A DNA stretch of 64,000 bases. Source: Antricoccus suffuscus (lineage in GTDB: Bacteria; Actinomycetota; Actinomycetes; Mycobacteriales; Antricoccaceae). Location of the stretch: contig NZ_PVUE01000008.1 of assembly GCF_003003235.1 (NCBI RefSeq), positions 143,876-207,875 on the forward strand. The letters run 5' to 3'. Below the pieces are notes generated by a model. That model was not told the DNA's origin. It worked only from the letters and a program-made list of their open reading frames with translations, and made no database searches. Position 1 is the first letter of the stretch; the number at the start of each line of letters is the position of its first letter. Below, in pieces: positions 28,513-37,542 of this stretch. A program made the translations under genes and the position numbers.

Positions 28513-30092
28513 CAGACGGAGCTTTCTTGCTTGGCCTGATCGCGAAGCGGTCCCTTTAAGATCTTGCCCGAAGCATTGCGCGGCAGAACTTCGACGATGT
28601 GCACTCTTGTCGGTTTCTTGTACGACGCGAGGTGAGTCTGGCAGAAGTCGATGATCTCTTCGGCGGTCGGCGGGTCTTGCTCGTCGTTGGCAACGACGAA
28701 TGCGACCGGGGTCTCCACCCACCTGGGATGGGGAGCCCCAACCAGCGCGACCTCCCGCACCTTCGGGTGATCGGAGATGACGTTCTCAACCTCGGCGGAG
28801 TAGATGTTTTCACCACCCGAGATGATCATGTCCTTGAGCCGGTCGACGACGTAGATGAAACCTTCCTCGTCCTCGCGCACGAGGTCACCTGAGTGGAACC
28901 AGCCGCCGCGGAATGCGTCCTCGGTTGCCTGCGGGTTGTTCCAGTAGCCGATCATCGTGCCTGGGCCGCGATAGACGATCTCGCCGATCTCGCCGCGCGG
29001 TACGTCGTTCATCTCCGCATCGACGATCCGGGCCGAGACGCCGGCGACCGGCTTGCCGACAGATCCGAGCTTGCGAATCGCATCCTCGCCGGACAGCACC
29101 GTAGTGACCGGTGACATCTCGGTCTGGCCGAAGGTGCAGATGTTGGGTACGCCCGGGAAGGCCTTGTCCATGGCCCGCAGGATCGCCGGCGTGGCGGGCG
29201 AGGCGCCCCATGAGATCGTCTTCAGCGCAAGCTTCCGGTTCTCGATCCCCGGGCGCTCGCAGACCATCTGCCACTGGGTCGGCACGAGAAACACGCCGGT
29301 GATCTGTTCGGACTCCAGGACGTCAAGCAGTACGTCGGGGTCGAAGGCGCCGGTCGGCATGATGGCGGTGGTGACGCCGAGCGTGATGCTCGGCAGCAGC
29401 CCGCCGACGCCGGCGATGTGAAACAGTGGCGGCGTGATCAGCCGGACACCGGTGGTGTCGACGGTGGTCGAGGCGAGCACTCCGGAGATCGTTTGCATCG
29501 TCAGGTTGGTGTAGGTCAGCATCGCGCCCTTGGGGCGACCCGTCGTACCTGAGGTGTAGCAAATGAGCGCGAGTTCGCCATCGGCGGCGGCCCCGTTGCC
29601 GGGCAGCGGCTCGTGGTCCGCGATCAGACTCTCGAAGCTGATCGACCCAGGCCCGGCCTGCGCTGGATTGTCGCCGACGACGATGCTCGCGATCTCGCGG
29701 CCCGCGTCGGCGCGCACCGATGCTACGAGTGCGGCGAGGTCCTGTTCGACGATGATCGCGGCCGACCCACTGTCGTGTGCGAGAAACGCGACTTCGGATG
29801 CCACGAGCCGGAAGTTGATGGGCACCGCGACGGCGCCGAGTCGGTTGACCGCGATAACAGCTTCGACGAACTCGGGGCGGTTGGTGATCAGGATGATCAC
29901 CCGGTCACCCTTGTTGACTCCGACGTCGGCGAGGCCCGCGGCGAGGCGGCGGACGCGGTCGTCAAGCCCGGCCCAGGTCGTCGTGTTGCCTTTGTACCGT
30001 AGGGCGACCCCGTCGGCTTGCATGAACGCGTGACGTGACAGCTGGTCCACCCAGTTGAGCCCGGTGGATGGATGCGAGAACTGTTCTGGCAT
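28512..30092 (-). CDS. Acyl-CoA synthetase (AMP-forming ligase)
   Basis: An ANL-family ligase that activates a carboxylic acid with ATP and CoA. I start it at ATG 30092, with AGGAAAGG upstream, giving 526 residues. Motifs: P-loop YTSGTTGRPKGAMLT, the A5 region TFGQTEMSP, A8 GWFHSGDLVREDEEGFIYVVDRLKDMI and the C-terminal catalytic Lys in PRNASGKILKG. It resembles FadD-type medium/long-chain ligases; the substrate is not readable. It starts a three-gene leftward unit with the oxidoreductase and SDR genes, with an operator-like site upstream at 30130-30145. Confidence 0.92.
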   Translation of the reverse strand: MPEQFSHPSTGLNWVDQLSRHAFMQADGVALRYKGNTTTWAGLDDRVRRLAAGLADVGVNKGDRVIILITNRPEFVEAVIAVNRLGAVAVPINFRLVASEVAFLAHDSGSAAIIVEQDLAALVASVRADAGREIASIVVGDNPAQAGPGSISFESLIADHEPLPGNGAAADGELALICYTSGTTGRPKGAMLTYTNLTMQTISGVLASTTVDTTGVRLITPPLFHIAGVGGLLPSITLGVTTAIMPTGAFDPDVLLDVLESEQITGVFLVPTQWQMVCERPGIENRKLALKTISWGASPATPAILRAMDKAFPGVPNICTFGQTEMSPVTTVLSGEDAIRKLGSVGKPVAGVSARIVDAEMNDVPRGEIGEIVYRGPGTMIGYWNNPQATEDAFRGGWFHSGDLVREDEEGFIYVVDRLKDMIISGGENIYSAEVENVISDHPKVREVALVGAPHPRWVETPVAFVVANDEQDPPTAEEIIDFCQTHLASYKKPTRVHIVEVLPRNASGKILKGPLRDQAKQESSV

Positions 30093-30129
30093 GAGGACCT
30101 TTCCTTTTGGAGACCTGTCCGCACGATAT

Positions 30130-30145
30130 CTGAACAATCGCTCAG
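30130..30145. promoter_or_regulatory. Operator-like site upstream of acyl-CoA ligase operon
   Basis: CTGAACAATCGCTCAG is an imperfect 16-base palindrome (six of eight pairs match) 38-53 bases upstream of the ligase start. Related words occur at 30219-30234 (reverse), 34540-34555 and 34671-34686, the last two before the Liv-type transporter operon. The form suits a TetR-family dimer. Confidence 0.4.
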
Positions 30146-30230
30146 CGGGTAGGGCGAGTCCACGGCGAATGCGTAACCGTTAGCGTTTCGAATGCCACGG
30201 CGAGCTTGCCATCACAAAGTGATCGCTTGT

Positions 30231-30662
30231 TCAGTCTGAGCAGTTTGAGCAGTTGGAGCGCGGCTTGGCGAACGGTTCGCCCGCCGATATGAGCAGCCCG
30301 CCGATGAGACCGAGGTTCTTGTTGAAGTGGGTGCGCTGGCCGTTGCGTGCGGCAGGGTCCTCTATGCGCCAGTACGGATGGCCGGCGAGCGTGGTCGGCA
30401 CGAGCGAGCCAATGAGTGCGAGCGACGACAGCCGACGCAACTTGCCGGTCGCGAGCGCGCTGCCGGCGACGACCTGTACGACGGCGTTTGCCCGAACCAG
30501 ATTCGCGTCACTGACCGTGAGGGACGGCACGGCCTCGCGCAGCTGCTGTAGCGAGGGGCCGGCTAGGGCGATCCGTCCGGCCGGTTTGCGAATTGTGTCG
30601 ACTCCACCGTGGATGAAAATCCAGGACAGCAGTAGGCGGCCGATACGACGAAAAAGACTCAT
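30231..30662 (-). CDS. DoxX-family membrane protein
   Basis: A 143-residue membrane protein with about four hydrophobic segments and the DoxX pattern RRIGRLLLSWIFIHGGVDTI at the N-terminus and FNKNLGLIGGLLISAG near the end, with HPYWRIEDPAARNGQRTHF between. In mycobacteria DoxX joins superoxide dismutase and a thiol oxidoreductase in an oxidative-stress complex; those partners are absent here. The C-terminal NCSNCSD holds a CxxC pair, which is unusual and could be redox-active. Confidence 0.82.
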   Translation of the reverse strand: MSLFRRIGRLLLSWIFIHGGVDTIRKPAGRIALAGPSLQQLREAVPSLTVSDANLVRANAVVQVVAGSALATGKLRRLSSLALIGSLVPTTLAGHPYWRIEDPAARNGQRTHFNKNLGLIGGLLISAGEPFAKPRSNCSNCSD

Positions 30663-30792
30663 GGTGCTCCTTGCGGATGTGCTGACACAGGTACTTGCGC
30701 ACGTCGTCAGGGGATTCGATCAACCCATCGTAAGAGCCCGGTGATGCATGACGCGCGCGGGCGAACATAAGATCAGTGTTGTGGGGTGGAAC

Positions 30793-32175
30793 ATGCGCCA
30801 AGCTCTAGACCTGAGCCACGATCAAGCGCGCCAGCGACTAGTGGCTCAATACGACGCTATTCCCGCGGGGGAGCCGGTCCGGCTGGCCAAACGCACATCG
30901 AATCTGTTCCGGCCTCGTGCCGAGTTATCGAACCCGGGGCTGGACGTGTCCGGTCTCAACTCGGTGCTGTCTGTTGACGTCGAAGCGCGTACCGCCGACG
31001 TGCAAGGCATGACTACTTATGAAGACCTCGTGGACGCAACGTTGCCGTACGGGCTGATGCCGTACGTCGTACCTCAGTTGAAGACGATCACGCTCGGCGG
31101 CGCCGTGACCGGGCTTGGGATCGAGTCGTCGTCGTTCCGCAACGGGCTGCCACACGAGTCCGTGCGCGAGATGGAGATCCTCACGGGCGACGGCCAGATC
31201 GTGATCGCCCGGCCGGACAACGAGTACGCCGATCTCTTCTATTCGTTTCCTAACTCCTATGGCACTTTGGGCTACGCCCTTCGCATCGTGATCGACTTGG
31301 AGCCGGTGCAACCGTTCGTCCACCTCCGACATGTCCGGTTCCACGATCTCGACCAGCTCGTGGCGACCATCGACAAGATCACCACGGACCGCACGCACGA
31401 CGGAGAAGACGTCGATTTCTTAGACGGGACGGTCTTCAGTCCAGAAGAGTGCTACCTGACTCTGGGAGCGTGGAAGAAGACGGCGCCCTATTCCAGCGAT
31501 TACACCGGATCGCAGGTCTATTACCGCTCTGTGCAGAATCGCGCGCGGGATTACTTGACGGTGCGCGACTATTTGTGGCGGTGGGATACCGACTGGTTCT
31601 GGTGTTCGCGTGCCTTCGGTGCCCAAAACCGTTATATACGTCGGTTATGGCCAAAGCGCTGGCTGCGCAGCGACGTCTACTGGAAGATTATCCGGTTTGA
31701 GAACAAGCATGGCGTGGCCGCGCGTATCAACCGGATGCGCGGGCTTCCAGATGAGGAGCGGGTTGTCCAGGACGTCGAGATCCCGCTCGCCCGGACGGCC
31801 GACTTCCTGCGCTGGTTCCTCAAGGAAATTCCGATCGAGCCGATTTGGCTCTGTCCACTGCAACTGCGAGACACCGAAACCAGCCGCCAAGGGTGGCCAC
31901 TTTATCCTCTGGCAGCGGAAGAGCGTTACGTCAATGTCGGCTTCTGGTCGACGGTGCCCATCCCACCCGACGGCGCCGACGGCGACGCCAACAAGCAGAT
32001 TGAATCCAAGGTCGCGGGTCTCGGAGGGCATAAGTCCCTCTATTCCGATGCCTACTACAGCAAGGCCGACTTCTGGTCGGCGTACGGCGGAAACGCCTAC
32101 GCCGCCATTAAAGAGCGATTTGATCCGGCACGTCGTTTGCCGGACCTCTACGAAAAGGTCGTGAACCGTAAATGA
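30793..32175 (+). CDS. tmsA: FAD-binding oxidoreductase, 10-methylene fatty acid reductase-like (TmsA/BfaA)
   Basis: A FAD-linked oxidase-fold enzyme (DHCR24-like). I take ATG 30793 with GGGGTGGA upstream; ATG 30748 would add 15 residues. The 460 residues show the FAD-binding domain with MTTYEDLVDATLPYGLMPYVVPQLKTITLGGAVTGLGIESSSFRNG and SYGTLGYALRI. It overlaps by ATGA a cyclopropane-synthase-family methyltransferase. This pair matches mycobacterial Rv0449c/Rv0447c (bfaA/bfaB) and tmsA/tmsB, in which the methyltransferase makes 10-methylene stearate and this enzyme reduces it to tuberculostearic-type 10-methyl acid. The family is firm; the pathway call rests mainly on the pair. Confidence 0.82.
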   Translation: MRQALDLSHDQARQRLVAQYDAIPAGEPVRLAKRTSNLFRPRAELSNPGLDVSGLNSVLSVDVEARTADVQGMTTYEDLVDATLPYGLMPYVVPQLKTITLGGAVTGLGIESSSFRNGLPHESVREMEILTGDGQIVIARPDNEYADLFYSFPNSYGTLGYALRIVIDLEPVQPFVHLRHVRFHDLDQLVATIDKITTDRTHDGEDVDFLDGTVFSPEECYLTLGAWKKTAPYSSDYTGSQVYYRSVQNRARDYLTVRDYLWRWDTDWFWCSRAFGAQNRYIRRLWPKRWLRSDVYWKIIRFENKHGVAARINRMRGLPDEERVVQDVEIPLARTADFLRWFLKEIPIEPIWLCPLQLRDTETSRQGWPLYPLAAEERYVNVGFWSTVPIPPDGADGDANKQIESKVAGLGGHKSLYSDAYYSKADFWSAYGGNAYAAIKERFDPARRLPDLYEKVVNRK

Positions 32176-33476
32176 ACACACGATTGGAACTTGTCGGCGG
32201 CGAACGTCAGCCGCGAGCAAAGATCGGCGAGATCGTCGAGCTTCTCGTCGGCGCCGAGCTACCGGTGCGCTTTTCGGCGTACGACGGGAGTACGACGGGC
32301 AAAGAAGAGGCCACGATCTCGCTACGGCTGGAAAATGAGCGTGGGTTGCGCTACATCGCAACTGCACCTGGAGAGCTTGGCCTGGTGCGTGCTTACCTCG
32401 CCGGCGACCTCGTACTCGACGGCGTACATCCGGGCGATCCCTATGAGCTGATGAGTATCGTCGCGGACGATCTGAAGTTCCGGATGCCGTCGCCAGACAC
32501 TGCGCTTCGCGTCGCGCGCGGACTTGGCTTGGGTGTCCTACATCGCCCAGAGCTTCCGCCTGAAGAGGTTTTGCCTCAATGGCAGCGGACGCTCAAGGGA
32601 ATCAAGCACTCGAAGGTCCGCGATGCCGAAGCGATCCACCATCACTACGACGTCTCCAACAGGTTCTACGAGCTCGTCCTCGGTGACTCGATGACCTATA
32701 CGTGTGCTTGCTATCCAGACCTGGACGCAAGCCTGGAAACCGCGCAAGACGCGAAGTATGCGCTTGTCGCCGGCAAGCTCGGCCTGAAGCCGGGCGACCG
32801 GCTGCTTGACGTCGGCTGTGGCTGGGGCGGCATGGTGCGACACGCTGCCAAACAAGGCGTCAAGGCGCTCGGCGTCACGCTCTCTGCCGAGCAGGCCCAA
32901 TGGGCGCAGCGGAAGATCGAAGAGGAGGGACTGGGTGACCTCGCCGAGGTGCGCTACATGGACTATCGCGACGTCCAGGAGAGCGATTTCGACGCCGTGA
33001 GCTCGATCGGGCTCACCGAACACATCGGAATCGCGCAGTATCCGGCGTACTTCCGGTTCCTGAAGTCGCGGCTACGCACCGGCGGCCGGCTTCTCAACCA
33101 CTGCATCACTATGCCGAACGACCGCAAACGGGTCGAGCGCAACGGCGTCATCAACCGTTATGTCTTTCCCGACGGTGAGCTCACGAGCGCTGGGCACATC
33201 ATCAGTGTGATGGAGCGCGTCGGTCTTGAGCCGCGCCACGAAGAGAATCTCCGCGAGCACTACGCGATGACATTGCGCGACTGGAACGCTAATCTAGCGG
33301 CGAACTGGGACGAGGCGGTCGCAGAGGCCGGAGAAAACAGGGCTCGTATTTGGGGTCTCTATATGGCGGGTTCTCGACTCGCCTTCGAACGCAACGAGAT
33401 TCAGCTGCACCAGGTGCTCGCGACAAAGACCGCGGATGCCGGCAAGTCGTCGTTTCCGCTGCGCCCTGATTGGTGA
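32172..33476 (+). CDS. tmsB: SAM-dependent fatty-acyl methyltransferase, cyclopropane synthase family (TmsB/UfaA1-like)
   Basis: A 434-residue protein of the CFA synthase/mycolic methyltransferase family. The SAM-binding motif is LLDVGCGWGGMVRHAAKQ (about residues 211-228), preceded by AIHHHYDVSNRFYELVLGDSMTYTCACY and followed by GLTEHIGIAQYPAYF, all conserved in the family. The long N-terminal domain (about 150 residues) is typical of full-length CFA synthases and UfaA1, not of the short mycolate enzymes. It methylates the double bond of a phospholipid-bound unsaturated acid. Coupling to the FAD oxidoreductase suggests the product is 10-methylene, not cyclopropane, fatty acid. Confidence 0.87.
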   Translation: MNTRLELVGGERQPRAKIGEIVELLVGAELPVRFSAYDGSTTGKEEATISLRLENERGLRYIATAPGELGLVRAYLAGDLVLDGVHPGDPYELMSIVADDLKFRMPSPDTALRVARGLGLGVLHRPELPPEEVLPQWQRTLKGIKHSKVRDAEAIHHHYDVSNRFYELVLGDSMTYTCACYPDLDASLETAQDAKYALVAGKLGLKPGDRLLDVGCGWGGMVRHAAKQGVKALGVTLSAEQAQWAQRKIEEEGLGDLAEVRYMDYRDVQESDFDAVSSIGLTEHIGIAQYPAYFRFLKSRLRTGGRLLNHCITMPNDRKRVERNGVINRYVFPDGELTSAGHIISVMERVGLEPRHEENLREHYAMTLRDWNANLAANWDEAVAEAGENRARIWGLYMAGSRLAFERNEIQLHQVLATKTADAGKSSFPLRPDW

Positions 33477-33594
33477 TTTAGCCGTTGCGCTAGGTTGGGT
33501 ATGACCGCGCGGCCGCTCGGGCCGCAGCGCGGCGAGGCCGAACTCTCGCTGCCAACATGCCGATCTCTGGAGCGTGATGGTGCAGGAAGCCAAA

Positions 33595-34467
33595 ATGACA
33601 GACCAATATCGAACCGATGGAAAAGCCCGGTTTGACGACATCTACGACATGCCCGACCCGCGTGCCTACTTCGATGCCCTCGGGCCTCTTAATTACGACA
33701 TACCGCAGCAAGCGATGCCGATCTTCACTCGACTACTGGAGCGACATCGGGCCCGGTTTAGCGCCGGAGCAGGGGTCCTGGACCTTTGCTGCTCATACGG
33801 AATTAACGCTGCGCTGATGCGCTCGGATCTGACATTGAACGATTTGACGAGCCACTACACCGATCCGTCGGTGGCGAACTTGTCTCCGGAGGAGATGGCC
33901 AGGGCTGACAGGGAGTTCTTTGCGCAGCATCGACGTCCCAACGGCCCCCGCACTATTGGTCTCGACGCGGCGCGCAATGCCGTGAGCTACGCCTGCCAGG
34001 CAGGACTTTTGGATTCGGGTCTCGCCGAGGACCTCGAAAACAACGAGCCATCGAGTCAGTTCGCCGAGACTATTGAAGGCGTTGAGCTCATCACGACCAC
34101 CGGTGGCGTCGGGTACATCACCGATCGCACCTTCGGTCGGATTTTGCAAGCGCTCCCGGAGGACTCGACACCCTGGGTTGCCGCATTTGTACTGCGGATG
34201 TACTCGTACGACGAGATCGCGATCAGACTTGCCGAACACGGGTTAGTCACCGAACAGCTTCCAGGCGTCACCTTCCATCAGCGCGAGTTCGCCTCAGACG
34301 AGGAGCGAGACTCGACGTTGCGCGCCGTCCGCGCGCGGGGGCTCGACACCGCAGACATCGAGGAGAAAGGCAGCTACTACGCGACTTTGTTCCTGTCGCG
34401 TCCGGCCGCTGACGTCGATGCTGAACCGATCGAAAAACTACTCGGAGACATCACCACCGCCCGTTAG
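33595..34467 (+). CDS. Class I SAM-dependent methyltransferase-like protein
   Basis: ATG 33595 with AGGAAG upstream gives about 290 residues (upstream starts at 33574 and 33577 are also possible). A motif-I-like loop VLDLCCSYGINAALMR (about residues 56-71) suggests a SAM fold, although CCSYG differs from the usual GxGxG. Later strands VELITTTGGVGYI and TPWVAAFVLRMYSYDEI fit a Rossmann core. The middle region is helical and acidic. No close family comes to mind. It follows the tmsA/tmsB-like pair after 118 bases and is closed by a strong terminator, so it could be a third member of that unit. Confidence 0.6.
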   Translation: MTDQYRTDGKARFDDIYDMPDPRAYFDALGPLNYDIPQQAMPIFTRLLERHRARFSAGAGVLDLCCSYGINAALMRSDLTLNDLTSHYTDPSVANLSPEEMARADREFFAQHRRPNGPRTIGLDAARNAVSYACQAGLLDSGLAEDLENNEPSSQFAETIEGVELITTTGGVGYITDRTFGRILQALPEDSTPWVAAFVLRMYSYDEIAIRLAEHGLVTEQLPGVTFHQREFASDEERDSTLRAVRARGLDTADIEEKGSYYATLFLSRPAADVDAEPIEKLLGDITTAR

Positions 34468-34478
34468 CACTAACCTTC

Positions 34479-34519
34479 ATCGCCCCTGGTCGGAACGTCG
34501 ACTGGGGGCGATTTTTCTT
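34479..34519 (+). terminator. Rho-independent terminator after methyltransferase-like gene
   Basis: Stem arms ATCGCCCC (34479-34486) and GGGGCGAT (34505-34512) are perfect over eight pairs, with an 18-base loop, followed by TTTT and CTT. It lies 12 bases after the stop of the methyltransferase-like gene and ends the fatty acid unit before the transporter operon. Confidence 0.8.
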
Positions 34520-34539
34520 GCTCCTCGGTGGTCTCGGGC

Positions 34540-34555
34540 CTGAACATTCGATCAA
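34540..34555. promoter_or_regulatory. Operator-like half-palindrome upstream of Liv operon (site 1)
   Basis: CTGAACATTCGATCAA resembles the site before the acyl-CoA ligase at 30130-30145 (TGAACA, TCG, TCA in register), but as a palindrome it is weak (four of eight pairs). Reported as part of a possible shared operator family. Confidence 0.3.
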
Positions 34556-34670
34556 TCTGTGATCATTTGCGCGCTTTAGCAAATGTTTCAAAACCGCATC
34601 CTTCTGTCATATCAGCAAACAAGGCATTGACGCAGTCGCGTTGTGCCGAATAGTCTTCGCCGCGGACTTG

Positions 34671-34686
34671 ATGACCAATCGTTCAG
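34671..34686. promoter_or_regulatory. Operator-like site upstream of Liv operon (site 2)
   Basis: ATGACCAATCGTTCAG is 50-65 bases upstream of the substrate-binding protein start and matches CTGAACAATCGCTCAG at 30130-30145 at 12 of 16 positions. Its inner half ATCGTTCAG suits a TetR-type operator. Confidence 0.38.
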
Positions 34687-34735
34687 TGGAGGATCAGCGG
34701 TTCGATTCGCAGTGCCAAAACTATTGGAGGATGCA

Positions 34736-35980
34736 GTGAAACGACGTATTGCCGCAGTTGCCGTTGCTGGTGCATGTATCGCGCTCACGTTGACGGCGTG
34801 TGGGGGACGGAATGACAAGGGAGCTTCGGCCAGCGGATGTGACACCGGCATCACCGATTCCGAGATCAATTTGGGCACCAGCGTCCCGATGTCCGGCGCC
34901 GGTGCGGCGTACGGCGTGCTCGCCAAGACCGCGCAGGCCTATTTTGACGACCTGAATGCCGATGGCGGGGTCAAGATGGGCGATGGCAAGACCCGCAAGA
35001 TCAAGTACTTCACCGAAGACGATGCCTATGACCCGGCGCGGACCGTGAGCAACGTGCGCAAGCTTGTCGAGCAGGACAAGGTCTTTGCCATCTATAGCGT
35101 GCTTGGCACTTCGCCCAACCTAGCGATTTCGGACTACGTCAATGGCAAGGGCATTCCGACACTATTTTCTCAGACGGGCACCGATGAGTTCCTGAACAAC
35201 ACCAAGGAGAAGCCGTGGATCGTGGGCTATCTTCCTCAGTATCAGTTCGAGGCGCATGTGATGGCCCAGTACGTGCTGGACAACGCACCCAACGGCAAGG
35301 TTGGGCTGCTTTATCAGAATGACGGTTTTGGCAAGGGGATGTTGGCGAACTTCGAGAAGGAGTTCAAGGGCACGAGCGTCCAGATCGTCGGTTCGCAGGG
35401 TTACGAACAGTCCGGCGGCTCGATCGACTCGCAGATCGTCAACCTACAGAACTCGGGCGCGGATGTGTTCCTCGACTACGCAACGGGGACGTTCATGACT
35501 CAGTCGCTCAAGAAGAAGGGTGAGCTTGGCTGGCACCCGCTGACGATCCTGACTTCAGGGTCAAATGACGCGACCACGCTCGTCGGTCCGGCGGGGGCTG
35601 AGGCGACTAACGGGGCCGTTTCCTTCAAATGGATGAAGGACGTCTCGGACACGTCGTGGACCGATGACGCCGGAATGAAGAAGTGGATCGCGTTTGCCAC
35701 TAAGCACTCGGTCGATCCAATGAATGGCATTGCGTCCAGTGGTTACATGACGACACAGGTCTTGCAGAAGGTGCTGGAGAACACGAACGGCTGCAAACGT
35801 CAGGACATGCTCGATGCCGTGTACAGCCTCTCGGGAGTAACCCCCGACTTGATCCTGCCGGGCGTAGCGATTGAGACCAAGAAGGGTTATCCGTACATTT
35901 TGACCCAGGTGCAGATGTCGAAATTTGACGGTGCGCATTGGAAGCCCGAGGGCAAAATCATCAAGCACGGCGATAAGTAA
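34736..35980 (+). CDS. Branched-chain amino acid-type ABC transporter, substrate-binding lipoprotein
   Basis: A LivK-type (Peripla_BP_6) binding protein. I start it at GTG 34736, with TGGAGG five bases before it; this yields a lipoprotein signal KRRIAAVAVAGACIALTLTAC with lipobox LTAC. The 414 residues show INLGTSVPMSGAGAAYGVLA, the YDPARTVSNVRKLVEQDKVFAIYS segment and GKVGLLYQNDGFGKGML. The ligand need not be an amino acid: actinobacterial members often bind aromatic or fatty acids, and the downstream acyl-CoA ligase supports a carboxylic acid. First gene of a five-gene importer operon. Confidence 0.92.
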   Translation: MKRRIAAVAVAGACIALTLTACGGRNDKGASASGCDTGITDSEINLGTSVPMSGAGAAYGVLAKTAQAYFDDLNADGGVKMGDGKTRKIKYFTEDDAYDPARTVSNVRKLVEQDKVFAIYSVLGTSPNLAISDYVNGKGIPTLFSQTGTDEFLNNTKEKPWIVGYLPQYQFEAHVMAQYVLDNAPNGKVGLLYQNDGFGKGMLANFEKEFKGTSVQIVGSQGYEQSGGSIDSQIVNLQNSGADVFLDYATGTFMTQSLKKKGELGWHPLTILTSGSNDATTLVGPAGAEATNGAVSFKWMKDVSDTSWTDDAGMKKWIAFATKHSVDPMNGIASSGYMTTQVLQKVLENTNGCKRQDMLDAVYSLSGVTPDLILPGVAIETKKGYPYILTQVQMSKFDGAHWKPEGKIIKHGDK

Positions 35981-35986
35981 TCACCG

Positions 35987-36787
35987 ATGGCCCACGCGAT
36001 TAACACGCCATCACCCGCGGTCGAACCGCTGCTTAAGGTCGAGGACCTTAAGCTGCGGTTCGGCGGGGTGATCGCGCTCGACGGACCGTCGTTCGACATC
36101 CGACCAGGCGAGGTCTGCGGACTGATCGGTCCCAACGGTGCGGGCAAGACCACGACGTTCAACTGCATCAGCCGGCTGTACCAACCCGACTCGGGGCAGA
36201 TCACCCTCGATGGAGTCGATCTGCTCTCTGTGCGGACCGACCAGATTTCCGAGTACGGCGTCGCCCGAACTTTCCAGAACCTTGGATTGTTCGGCTCAAT
36301 GACGGTGATCGAGAACGTGCTCGCCGGCGCATATCACCGCACCAAAGCGGGACTGTGGGCATCCGCGCTCGGCCTGCCCAGCACCCGCAAGGAGGAGCGC
36401 CGCGAGATTGGCCGGGCCCGAGAGTTGCTGGCCGACCTCGGTCTGTCCGATGTGGCGGACCAGCTTGCGGCCGGACTGCCCTACGGCACTCTCAAACGGG
36501 TTGAGCTAGCTCGTGCCCTGATGGCGGAGCCGCGGCTGCTGATGCTGGATGAGCCGGCCAACGGTCTCATCCACGAAGAGGTCATGGAGCTTGCAACGAC
36601 TGTGCGGCAGTTGTCCAAGGATCGCGGCTTTGCGGTTCTTCTCGTAGAACACCACATGGCCATGGTGATGGCGGTGTCCGACTCGGTGGTCGTGCTCAAC
36701 TTCGGCCGGCTGATCGCGGAAGGTACGCCGGACGAGGTCAAGAACAACGCGACAGTCATCCAGGCGTATCTCGGAGGTGCGGCATGA
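35987..36787 (+). CDS. ABC transporter ATP-binding protein, LivG type
   Basis: A 266-residue ATPase with Walker A GPNGAGKTTTFN (about residues 47-58), Q-loop TFQNLGLF, LivG-style signature LPYGTLKRVELARAL and Walker B LLMLDEPANGL, with the switch His in LVEHHM. It starts six bases after the binding-protein stop and overlaps livF by ATGA. LivG and LivF form the nucleotide-binding pair of the importer. A poor ribosome site suggests coupling to the upstream gene. Confidence 0.93.
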   Translation: MAHAINTPSPAVEPLLKVEDLKLRFGGVIALDGPSFDIRPGEVCGLIGPNGAGKTTTFNCISRLYQPDSGQITLDGVDLLSVRTDQISEYGVARTFQNLGLFGSMTVIENVLAGAYHRTKAGLWASALGLPSTRKEERREIGRARELLADLGLSDVADQLAAGLPYGTLKRVELARALMAEPRLLMLDEPANGLIHEEVMELATTVRQLSKDRGFAVLLVEHHMAMVMAVSDSVVVLNFGRLIAEGTPDEVKNNATVIQAYLGGAA

Positions 36788-37491
36788 GTCTCCTCGAGGT
36801 AGCCGGGCTCACGGCGGGCTACGGTCCGGTGCGAATACTCCACGGCATCGACTTGGATATCCACGAGGGCGACGTCTCGGTCGTGCTCGGCGCTAACGGA
36901 GCGGGAAAGACGACGCTGCTGCGGGCATTGTCAGGCATGATCCCGGCCAAGGGCACCGTGATGCTTGCAGGAGAATCACTGATAGGTAAGGCAAGCGAGC
37001 AGGTCGCCTCCAGAGGCGTGGCACACGTCCCGCAGGGTCGCGGCACCTTCACCGATATGAGTGTCGAGGACAATCTCAAGGTCGGTGGATACCTGCTCAA
37101 AGACAAGAGCATGACGTCCGCGATGGATCGTTGGTTCGAGACTTTTCCTCGCCTGTCCGAGCGACGTAAACAACAGGCGGGCAGCCTCAGCGGCGGGGAA
37201 CAGCAGATGCTGGCGATCGCGCGCGCACTTATGTCGTCACCGCGTTTGCTGTTGCTGGACGAGCCATCGCTCGGGCTCGCGCCCAATACGACGGCGGATC
37301 TGTTTAGCTCACTGTCGCAGATCAACAACGAGACTGATACGACAATCCTGGTCGTCGAACAAAACGCTCATTTGGCCCTGGCGATCGGGGATAACGCGGT
37401 CGTCATCGAATCCGGCAAGGTCGTCGTTCGCGGCACCGCAGCGGAGTTGGAGAAAGACGACGGCGTACGTCGTGCGTACCTCGGCTACTAA
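36784..37491 (+). CDS. ABC transporter ATP-binding protein, LivF type
   Basis: A 235-residue ATPase with Walker A GANGAGKTTLLRAL, signature LSGGEQQMLAIARAL, Walker B LLLLDEPSLGLAP and LVVEQNAHLAL, as in LivF proteins. It overlaps livG by ATGA and precedes the permease genes after 51 bases. Partner of the LivG-type ATPase. Confidence 0.93.
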   Translation: MSLLEVAGLTAGYGPVRILHGIDLDIHEGDVSVVLGANGAGKTTLLRALSGMIPAKGTVMLAGESLIGKASEQVASRGVAHVPQGRGTFTDMSVEDNLKVGGYLLKDKSMTSAMDRWFETFPRLSERRKQQAGSLSGGEQQMLAIARALMSSPRLLLLDEPSLGLAPNTTADLFSSLSQINNETDTTILVVEQNAHLALAIGDNAVVIESGKVVVRGTAAELEKDDGVRRAYLGY

Positions 37492-37542
37492 CAACTCGCG
37501 TTCTTATCGGCTTCGGGCCGAATTTATAGGAAGGAGCCTGCC

